Position numbers and translations under genes: made by a program
In this document: piece by piece, positions 35,149 through 45,000 of the stretch
Layout: every line of letters starts with the position of its first letter
Position numbering within the stretch: position 1 is the stretch's first letter
Origin: Amoebophrya sp. A120
Taxonomy: Eukaryota; Sar; Dinophyceae; Syndiniales; Amoebophryaceae
Direction of reading: 5' to 3'
Length of the DNA: 64,000 bases
NCBI GenBank assembly: GCA_905178155.1
Contig: CAJINV010000013.1
Span: 1,326,392 to 1,390,391, forward strand
The notes under the pieces: model-generated
Told to the model about the DNA's origin: nothing
The model's input: only the letters and a program-made list of their open reading frames with translations
The model's database searches: none

Positions 35149-37310
35149 ATGAGCAAGCCGCGACCGAGCATTTTCGCAGTGCCCGAGGTGGACATCATCT
35201 GCGAGCCCGCCGGGCCGCCGAATAAGTACCCGGATGTGCTGGACCCGATTCGCGAGGAGGCGAAGGCGGAGAAGCGAAGGCTGATGGGAAAGTTCGCCCT
35301 CTACTTTGCCCCGCACACCGCCCAGCACGCGTTTGCGTACGAGCCCAACGCGTTCTCGTACGAGATCAACAGCCCCGTGAAGCCGCACGCGTCCTACCCC
35401 CGGTTTCTGGTCTGCCACATGTGCGGGGGCGGATTCGGCCCGCAGTCGCTCGAGTTGCACTTGAAGGTGTGCGAGGAAAAGTGGGACGCGCAGGAGGCGC
35501 AGCGCGAGCCAGGCGAGCCGACTCGGGACATCCCCAGCAGACCCAGCGTCACGCCAGCAGACCCAAATAATTGGACCAGAGGAGAAGTTGACGAATACAA
35601 CAAGCAGGCCACGGAAGCATACAATGAAAATGGTATGGATCATTTTTATTTACGCGGATAAATCTCTACTCAAGATAGAATTTGCTCTCTAGATGTACTT
35701 GTGCCTCTACTTGTAAAAATTTCGCGGAAAAATCATTATAGACAATATTTATGTCGTTCCCTACAAATAAAAAAAATCCGAAAAAATCGTTCCGAAACTA
35801 CAGCCCTGTTCGAGTGTGAGAAATGCGGAAGGAAATTCAATGAGGAGTCCTTCGCCGCGCACTTCAACGGTTGCGACAAAACCGCGGGCGGCAATCCCAA
35901 GATTTCTCCCTGCAACCTGTGCGGAAAAATTCTTTTTGGCGACCAGCACCGGCTGTACCACACGCGAAAGTGTCGCTGCAACTTTTGGGACATGCCGGTA
36001 TGCGGAAGAGCCATCGGGCCGGCGTGCTACGTGTGCGGAAAGGAGTGCAGTTCCAAGAGTTTGGATCGACACGTCGCCATGTGCGAGAAGCAATGGGTGG
36101 CGAGAGAAGAAAACAAAGTATACTTCATATATTGTTCAGACGATAATAGTAGTTGTAGTTGTACTAGTAGATCATCACATTGATTTTTGAACCACGCTAC
36201 GATATGCTGGTCATCTTCTCGCTTCATGCGCGATCACGACTTGGATCTCATTTTCGTTCAAACAAATGCATCTTTATCTTTTCGAAGCGCGGGTCGAAAA
36301 TCTAAATCTGCGAGTGCCCAGCGAAGCTGGTGTGGATTGGTAATGATACGTTTTGTGTACCAGCCTATGCGTATGCCATTAACGTCATCTATGTCGATTA
36401 ATCGTTAAATACCTGATCCTTTCAGGTTTACCCCGACGACCGGCTCCCACTCCCTTCCAAAATTGGGGGTTCCGGCGGTTGGGACGCGCAGAAGCAGGCT
36501 ATGCTGGGCTGCGGCGCGATGAAGACCTGCGAGAACTGCGGCAAGAGCTTTTATGCCGAATCCTATGAGAAGCACATTCGCGGGTGCGGGCAGGAGCAGA
36601 CGTTGGAAAACTTTCTGAAGCAGCAGAAGAACAAAACAAGGAAGCGCGAGCTGGTGCTCGGCTGCGAAGATGGATACTTCCGGAAGTACAACCCGAGACC
36701 CAGCGAGAAGGGCGTGTGTTGCTACATCTGCGGCAGGAAATTCGGGTACGCAAGCATCGACATCCACATTAAGGCCTGCATTCACGTTTGGGAGGAAAGG
36801 GAGAATGCAAAGTCGGACCGCGAGGAGAAAAGGTACAAACAACTGCTCTTTAAATACTGATATTCATCGATGATGCATTTTATTTATTCGCAGTGTGTTC
36901 GCCACGTAATCAGAGTTTCATTTTCGTGACGTCGCCGTGCTTCTGCGCTGAGAAGTTTATCGTCGAACATAAGCCTCACTGAGTGAGTCTCAGTCACATG
37001 AAGATGTAACTACTCAGCTTTTTGATCATGCTGCATGTGTAGATGCATGAAATTAAGAAGCGTTTGTCTTCGAAGATTCGGAAACCTTGGTAAAAATACA
37101 TATGAAAACAGGCCCGTTCCGTCCCGGCCTCCTCAGTTTGACAGCTTCAAGTCGAATGCCATGTCCCTTGCGGAGTGGAATAAGTGGGTCTTTGAGAACT
37201 GCGCGCTCTACGTTCCGTGCAAAAATTGCAACCGCACGTTCTTGCCCGAACAGCTGGCCAAGCACCGTCGCGGCTGCAAACCGCAGGGCGCGCCCGCGGA
37301 GTGGCGATGA
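35149..37310 (+). CDS. Multi-C2HC zinc finger protein (ZC2HC1/ZNF474-like)
   Basis: Four exons, 35149-35632, 35804-36117, 36426-36832 and 37112-37310, encode 467 residues. All three introns (171, 308 and 279 bp) are clean GT-AG with matching phases, unlike the introner-rich neighbours. Seven modules of the C-x2-C...H-x3/4-C type are visible: CHMC, CEKC, CNLC, CYVC, CENC, CYIC and CKNC, each followed 11-13 residues later by the H...C pair. This is the zf-C2HC_2 pattern of the ZC2HC1/ZNF474 group, which in animals is mostly testis or cilium associated. The role here is unknown; RNA binding or flagellar structure are possible. No other domain is seen. The ATG at 35149 is preceded by CCAAG. Family assignment is firm, function is not. 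Confidence 0.88.
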
Positions 37311-40300
37311 AGAGCGGGAAAAATCGTTCGTGGGTTCGAACAAGAAGTGTTTTGGCAAAAAAAACACGACGCGACAATATTAATATGCACCAAACTCATC
37401 ATGCTTTTTCAGTACCCCTGGAAACATGAAGAAACGTCTCGGCCTTTTACAAGTTTTACAAAAAGTTTGTTTGTTTTCAATCAGTTCATCAGTAGAATTT
37501 TTACCACTTTACTAAAGTACGCATAGGAAAGATCATGAACCACACAAACATACTACATATATTTTTTTGTCATTTCGTTTCGATCTTCTACAGCAATACA
37601 AATAAAAATCAAGATGGTACAGTATCCACTTTTATTTTCTTCTCAATTCAATTTCAACAAAGCAAAAATTCCAATTTACAATTTACAATATATTACAAGC
37701 AGTTTATTATTATTCTTTTGTCAAGCGTTTGATATTCTACTCTCAGAACCACCACTAGAAACCGATGAATGTGGGCAAGGTTTAGAACTTCTATCTGGGG
37801 AAAAATAAAAAAGCGTAGTATGTCAGAAGTTCTGTACCCCAGAATTGAGTTCGGAAAAGATATTTTATTACGACGGGTAAAAGATATTTTGCACGATTCG
37901 CTCGCGATTTGGGCTGGGAGTTTGTTTTTTAGTAGAAATATCAAGTCGAACAAATTCAAGTTTTCTCGTTTGATGAGTTTCTTTTGTCCTGTCTACCCGA
38001 CAGAGCAAAGTGATTCAAATGGTTCTGCTCTACTTTATTTCCCACCACAGGCACACCCCTAACCCCTTCTCCGCAGAACGACCCCAATCTCCTATGCAAA
38101 GCACCACCACGACGACCCGACGTGCTCTTGCTCGTCATAGCCATGACCATGAAAAGCAAATTTGTCTACCCCGCTGAAGAATTTGAATTTTGTCCCAAAG
38201 TAGACACGGAAACCCTCCAGGAAAGGCTCACAAAGTCATCTTAATGTCATTTACGAATCACTGGCACCTTGTTGCCAGTAAGTACGAAAGAAATATGTTA
38301 ACCGGGTCGTCATGACTGTGTTCCAGCCGGTAAGGCAAGTGGCGGAAGTAGCTCTCCTTTGTGATGAAGCTTGTGCGTTTATAATTCAGAGGCACTTTCA
38401 TCTTTTTCGCCAGACAACGCATTTGTCTCAGGAGCTTGTGCGAAATTAATTACTTCCAATGTGTTTCTCGGAGTTCTAATTCCCTCCTTAATTCGCTGAG
38501 ATGATTCTCGGTAGTGGGTGTGCGTATTTTTTCTGGATGAAGCGATCCATCAAGAACCAGGATCCTCGCAGCGACAGTGCTTCACCGACCGATGCAGCTC
38601 TGGCTGATCATGATCTAGGTTTTCTGTAAGTTCCCGGGTGTTGCGTCAAAGGAAGGTTTGATTCCCGATATTCAGTGTGGTTTATAATATCAAGCTGGTG
38701 TTGTATCACTCGAGTCTTCTTATTCGAGGTGTCAGCTTTTTCCCAGCGAGTAAGAACCAAAATCAATCTGCCCGACTTAGTTAATAGAGCAGTTGATAAA
38801 AAAGTTGTTGATAATTATATATGAAGCAGTTGATTTTCAAGTAAGAAGAAGTTTGTTTGTTTGTTTGTAGTTATGCGTCAAGGTGGGAACGCGTTTACTC
38901 ACCTTTTTTCTCTAGCGCTATTTCAATAAAAATCCTCTCTGGCACCAGAACCAGAAGCGCTGAAAAAACCCGGGACTACTACTGCTCTTGTGAAAGTAAA
39001 GGGAAGTAAGACTGACTAAGAATAGCTGCTAACTCAAAGAAAAATAACCCTTCCTGACTACAACTACGATGCTGTGATCGTCCCTTCTAGCTGTTGCTGT
39101 TCAAAAAATACGGATTGCGTTGTCGAAGTTAAAGCTTCAAGTTTAAATCTCTAAAAGTCGCCAGGTCTATAGTAGAATTTCGATCCGTAAAATTTTCGTT
39201 TGGGATACAAGCTTTTTGAATTTCTTTTATTTCTGTCTGCTTCTGCGTCAAAGTTTCAAAGTCTAAAGTGGTCGCTTACGTCGTAGTTCAGGTTTTCAAG
39301 TACAGCCATACTTAAGTTTCGAATCTTTTTCAAATTTGTCTGAGAGATCCCTGCACGAGCGAAAAGGCTCAGCTTCAACTTCCGATAAGGCCTCCAGCAC
39401 ACTGTTGCGTCCTCCCATCCGTCCTCCACTTCGGCTCCGGAACTGCACGGCCAGTTTCCGCATCTCCCCAGTCACTAAGAAGTTCGACTAATGCATTTTA
39501 TTCCTCCTGTTTTTTCGTTTTGAGTAATACCGATCGAAGATACTCCACTGCACATGTAGTGTTTCTATCAAAGATACTATTCAGAGTGACTGGACTTTTT
39601 TTTGAATTGGCCGGAATTTCAATTTCCATCTATTTTGTTGGACCTTGAATCAAGCGAATGCATGTGTGATCATTGCAAAAAATTCCTCTGTAAAAGGGTA
39701 AAATGAAGGTTGTGTCGTTTGATGAAAAATCTACATTCATCCTTTCATTTTATTTTTTCGGGTTTGGAAAATTTTTTGTATTTTGGCACCTCGGTTATGT
39801 GATATTGCAGACATTGAGATCTTTGTCAGAAAAAATTTTGCCCGGTCTACATTTTTCTTGGGGACGCGCGTCGTTGGAAGGTTCCTTCCGAGATTTCGAC
39901 ACGGGCTGCTTTTTTTTCCCCGTGCAACACAGCGCCCCTCCTGTGCAGAACAACAATCAAGTACTTGAATCATGATGCTATGCATGCGTTTTCTTTTTTT
40001 TTTGGTTCTTCGGAATCTTTTTGAGCCGGTCGCCCGGTATCCTACAGAACAGCACACCCACGGTACCAATTGCGCTGCAGTTTCTATGTAAGAAAAAAGC
40101 TGCTTTGTTTTGTTCAGGATTACAAACCTGCTTAGTACCTCTCTGATCCCTTTTCTGCATTAATACAGTGCTTAAAGATAAAAAACTCAAACTGAAACAA
40201 CACACGCCTGGGATTATGGAAGAAGTGTGTTCATATTTTGTAATTGCAGTAATGCATTTGCATGCCGATGCAAGGATCAGCGTGGCAAAGTTTTTTGTGG

Positions 40301-40375
40301 TGCCATAAAAACAGCAACACAGATTCATTTTCTGTTGGTATGGGTGTGCTTTCCTCTTGGATAGCCGGGACCTAG
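37311..40375. other. Intergenic region
   Basis: About 3 kb, AT-rich, with a TTTG microsatellite near 38850-38870. An open frame at 39703-39975 has hydrophobic, low-complexity content and could hide a 5' exon of the next gene, but I could not connect it. Nothing else is supported. Confidence 0.4.
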
Positions 40376-41839
40376 GTTTCGAGTGTACGCGGCTGCGGTC
40401 GTCTGCCATATGCATTGCAAATGTGTCTGGATCTGGATGGCTGCAACTTGTGATGTTGCTGACTGTGGATTCTAGAAAAATCTGTATTGCATGACCAGCA
40501 ATACAACGAGTCCAGTTTGTGCTACGCGGAGAGGGCATTTGTCATGCGGAATAGGCATCAGGAACGCGTCTAGCAATCTGTGCTGCTAGGTCATGCATTA
40601 CAGGCATCCTGGGTCATGCAAAATATGCATGACAAGCCTTGCATCCTTCCAGACCCAGACATATTTGCATTTGATATGCTAACCGCCTTGCCGCGAGAGA
40701 TCAACGAGAGCAGGAAAGCGGACGCCGGCCACGACGAATCCAACGTCAGGTATAATGAAAAATCGTAGAAGGGAGTCTTCTATTTGTAAAGATTCCGGTT
40801 GTGTGGAGTTAGACGCAGAAGTCGTACTTTTACTATCTACGAACAATCAAACCTCAGCTTGGACCCGATGTATACTGTGCATTTTACAACAGTTTTGACA
40901 TCATCACTTGTCGGCGCCGTGCTATTGGGCACTATCTGGAGCAGTAATCTGGAGTGTAGAGTTTTCGCATTTCATGGGTGATTCTTCTTAGTACTACTAG
41001 GTAACGCCAGCAGTAGGGGCCAAGCAGCAAGCGCTCACGGCACCGACGTCCTGGGCGGATGAAACAGGTGCGTATAATAGTACCATTCCGTTTGAAACGG
41101 GTTCGACCACATGCAAGATAAGTTTTTTGTCGCAGGTTTTTGTGCGCGCATTTTTTATTGCCGGATTCAAATGCATCAAAAATAAAAAACTTAAATGTGT
41201 AAAAAAAGCATTAAGCGTTTTAATTCATTTACAGTCGATAATCACGATGCGGCGTCGGACGGCAGGCAGCATTCGGAGGAAGCGCGAGGATCAGCAGCAG
41301 CTGATCCGTTCCCGCCGGATTATCAAATGCAAACAGGTCTGGGTGAAGAAAAATGCGTATCATACAAGAAATGGTCTCAAATGCCCGCAAAAGCATTGGA
41401 GGTTTAGCGTAGGTCTCTGGATGCCTTTCCCGCATGAACAGTGCGCTATCTGCGTTGTAGCAGAAGATGGGCAACTGTTGGAATGCATGTGGTATGCAAC
41501 ACTCAGAGAATTTTGTGTGATCCCGAATTTGCATCAAGGACAGACGTATTTGCAATGCATATTAAGGAGCGTCGATCCCCATCCCCAGCTCACAGCGCGG
41601 CCGCGACGGTTGGCAGTTCCGAGCACAGCAGCAAACAATCTCGGTCGGGTTCTCGGTCCGCATCCCCAGCGCACAGCGCGGCCGCGACGGTTGACAGTTC
41701 CGAGCACATCAGCGAACAATCTCGGTCGGGTTCTCGGTCCGCATCCCCAGCGCACAGCAGGGCCGCGACGGTTGACAGTTCCGAACACATCAGCGAACGA
41801 TCTCGGTCGCGTTCTCCGCACTTCGCACGTGCTACGTGA
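40376..41839 (+). CDS. Short Arg/Ser-repeat protein (5' end not found)
   Basis: Modelled exons: 40376-40408, 40682-40744, 41001-41067, 41235-41320 and 41561-41839 (175 residues visible). Introns 2 and 3 are GT-AG with matching phase; introns 1 and 4 are family A introners. The first exon is open back to an acceptor-like CCTAG with no ATG, so an upstream exon is missing. The middle is acidic (DNHDAASDGRQHSEEARGSAAADPFPPD). The C-terminus is three 27-residue repeats containing SPAHSAAATV, SSEHISEQ and SRSGSRSAS, ending RSRSRSPHFARAT. Such RS-type tails occur in splicing factors, but no RRM is seen. Introner 4 leaves two possible frames at its left edge; I chose the one continuous with the upstream exons. 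A GT-AG intron could also fuse this gene to the next one. Confidence 0.5.
40409..40676. mobile_element. Introner, family A (RS-repeat gene intron 1)
   Basis: Left TATGCATTGCAAATGTGTCT with GGATCTGGA; right inverted AGACATATTTGCATTTGATA. Flanks TGCCA (40404-40408) and TGCTA (40677-40681) match at 4 of 5 positions, spacing 273. Removal keeps RLP-TALPREIN in frame. Confidence 0.85.
41321..41561. mobile_element. Degenerate introner, family A (RS-repeat gene intron 4)
   Basis: Left TATCAAATGCAAACAGGTCT; right inverted form CAGACGTATTTGCAATGCATA. The termini have mutated and no clear 5-bp duplication remains. Only AT or ATTA can be matched at the edges, which leaves the reading frame of the junction ambiguous. 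Confidence 0.7.
41580..41821. repeat. Three tandem 81-bp coding repeats
   Basis: Each unit runs CATCCCCAGCGCACAGCGCG through TCTCGGTCGGGTTCTCGGTC with few differences. At 81 bp it encodes 27 residues. Because the length is divisible by three, the repeat stays open in more than one frame. Confidence 0.9.
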
Positions 41840-42085
41840 GACAAAAAAGCCGGCGAGTCATGTTTGCAATGAAAAAGAAAAAAACCAAAAAGCAAAGAAA
41901 AACTGGCATGGGCAAACCTGCAGCGTGCTGCTTCAGGCATGTAAGACAGAAAAACCTGGCGTGGGCAATCCTGCAGTGTGCTGCTTCAGGTAGGTAAGAC
42001 AGACTCTTTTGTGTATTTATTTTTGCATTCGTAAGTAGACAGACTCATTGTAGTTGTTCATTGTTCATTTACTGTTGCATTGCAA

Positions 42086-45000
42086 ATGTCCCCCGGCGCC
42101 GGCTTTTACTCTAGGATAATTGTCCAGCTTAGCGCCGTGCATGATCGTGTCCGTGACGGTCCTGCACCGCCGTTGTATGCAGTGCAAGTAAAAAGTCTGG
42201 ATCGGGATGAGTGCAACGTGTGATCATGCTTCCTGTAGGTCATAAAGATTTAGAAATCTGTTTTGTACGAAAAGCAAAAGCTACTCAGTTTTTGCGACGC
42301 ACACGCAAAGTGTGGACAATTTCTTATGCGGTATATTCACAAATTGTCCGACTAGCACTAGGTCCTCAGGGGAACTTCGACCCACCCAGCCGGGTGGGCC
42401 TTAGATCCCCTGCCCAAAAAATTCGGTTATGAGTCCACCACCGCTAAAAGTTAAATTATGAATCCACCCCAAGAATGAGCTCATTGATTTTTTGGGCAGC
42501 AGGGGACCCAAGGGCCAAGGCCCACCCGGCTGGGTGGTGCGAAGTTCCCCGGAGGACCTAGTTGAGCAATTTGTGACCCTCCTCTAAGCATTATGTTTCG
42601 AGCCGAGCAATTAGAAGTTATGCTAGATTCTGCATCAATAAGCCAAACCTTGCGAGCCATGGAAAAATCTGCATCGCAAAGACCTGCATTCTTCCAGACC
42701 AAGACATATTTGCAATGCACACGCTGCAATTATCCGCTGGACTGTCGACGGCTCTTGCCCGCGGCACGTTCTCCCCGAGCCAGGTCCAACGCACAGAAGA
42801 CTCCAGTACAGCCAGCCGCGTGGCGGTCGAGGACCCCCAGCCGTACATCTTCCGAATCCGTGCGTCGCCCATGGGGGAATGGGTTGAGCAGGACGATCAC
42901 ACGCGCATGTGGGATCTGCAGGTACCGTTTCACGAGTTGACATGCGTGTGCACGTTGGCGCTCTGTGGTTCTTCGTCCGGAGGCACCACCCCAGGGGGCC
43001 GTGTTGTTGCTCCGCGTCAGCCGGTATGTGTTGCAAATATGTCTGTGATGTCCTCTGGGCGAAAGAACTAAACTTGTCATGCTTGTCTGGCATGACTCTG
43101 AGGTACTACATTTTGGTGCAAGATCACGAAAAGATTTTTTTGCTTGTCATGTAAGAACGCAGTCTGCCATTCGGTGCCCCCATTACTATTCGCCGACTAG
43201 CATAATTACAGACATATTTGCAATGCATAGCAGGAAGGCGAACGAGATCCCCCGGCGCGCATGTACAAGCTGTGCTCCAGTCCGGTGGTGATCGACTGTA
43301 AACTGCGGGAGCCCCAAAAAGAATCCGTTCCTCCCCCCGGGGATTTGTCGGGACTTGGTTGGCGGTGCACTAAAATGTCCCAGTTGCGGCTGAATAGCAC
43401 GAGCTCGTCAATTTTCCCCGGCATCCCGCTGGACCGCGTCGCGAAGCTCGCTGTGGACAAGGTATCGTAAAGAAAAATCCCCCCTCCCCATATCGAAAGC
43501 GTATCCGTCTGAAAATTTGCGATGCGCATTTGCGACCTCAAATCCTGTCTGTCTTGCAAGAAGGCAAGTCCAGAAAGCGTTTCGCATTTTGCAGGCGGTT
43601 TGTAATGCTGTTTGGCTTAGAGCATACACGTTTGTCATGCTAGGCGCCTACGTCAAAACCTCTCGACTGAGGCTTGGCATATGCCTGCATTCCTCTACTG
43701 CAAGACAAATCTGATTTGTGTATGGAAATCCAGCATCAGAAACTTCGTTTCGATATGGGGAGGGGGGATTTTTCCTTTCGATACAAGGGAAAGGAGGTTT
43801 ACACGCTACCACACTATGGAGGGAAAGTGCGTGATTTTCCCGGCTGCTGCTAGCTCTAGAAGAAAAAAGCCAGCTGGTCGTGCGAGTTTTCCCATAAGGC
43901 GCTTCTGGTGATGCAAAACGCTAAAGCAAAAAGCACACCAAGCCGCATGGAAGTGAGTGACTTTCATGGAGATAAGTGATATATAATTTTTGGCGTGCTT
44001 TTTGATTTTGCATGATGTAGCAAATCCGCATGACAATTTTCTCAGGGCTAGCATCACTCCCGAAGATCGTTCATTTTCCCGCTATACACCAGAAGGTGCG
44101 GACACGGATAGCGACTCGGAGCCGCCGTCTGGCCTCCAGACGCCCGGTCAGGAGGAAGATCATTCGGGTGATGACGCAGATCGTCCAACCGGCGGACGGC
44201 GTGGGCCCGAGCAAGCGACGAGCCTGGCCCGCGCCGCAAGGAGGCTCCTGAAGCCGACACAAGTGGCTTTTCCGCTGTTCTGTTTCAGTGACAAGTTTTT
44301 GAAGCAGAAGCCGTGCGTGGTCTCCGGGCAGCACGGGACGCGACTGATTTATCAGGACCAGCTGCGGAAATACAAGGAGGCACGGTTCTACGAGAAGCAC
44401 GCAACGAATGTTCCGAATTGGCAGGCCATCTACTTCGTTTCCCGTCTGCGGTTTCCGGATACAACTACCAGCACGAGAGGACGAGATATGGGAGTGCAGA
44501 ACCTCCCTCCCCCTCGTTCTTTGTGCTGCAGAATCAATACAAAGTCTACACCTTGCCTTGAAGCACTCTCTGCATGCTAAATTTTGAAACCTTAAAAAAC
44601 GCCAGCACTTCTGTCCGTGTGGAGATTTGTCGTGCGGAAGCCACATTGACATTGATTTCTCCCGTTGTTTGTGTTGCTACTCACGCCGTTCGTATGAGGG
44701 GAAGAGGGAGTTGTGCAATCTCATACGAGAGCCGTCCACGACGCAAGAGCCCCTCGTGGAAACGCTTGTCATTTGTGACGGAAATTTTCAGCTGCAGCCC
44801 TACTGTCCGGCGGTGTCGCTCGGGGACCCACAGAGGGCACTACCTGCTTCGGGCCAAGGAACCAGTTCTCTACAGGACCCGGAAGACGACGATGCCGACA
44901 TGGAGCAGCTTATTCTGCGCTGGCGGCGGTTCACCGTAGACCCGGAGGAGAAAAACGACGAGCTCCGGTGGATTAAGGCGGACCTGAGGGTTTTTCTGGA

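Noticed and set aside
41836-42042. GT-AG intron joining the RS-repeat gene to the next gene
   Set aside because: Phases allow it (GTGAGA...ACAG), but a natural stop at 41839 and a good ATG at 42086 make two genes simpler. Kept as an alternative.
42141-42167. Alternative start exon ATG 42141 joined through TGCAC repeats
   Set aside because: It keeps frame, but the CGTTG/CGCTG duplication sits directly at the element ends and supports the 42086 frame better.
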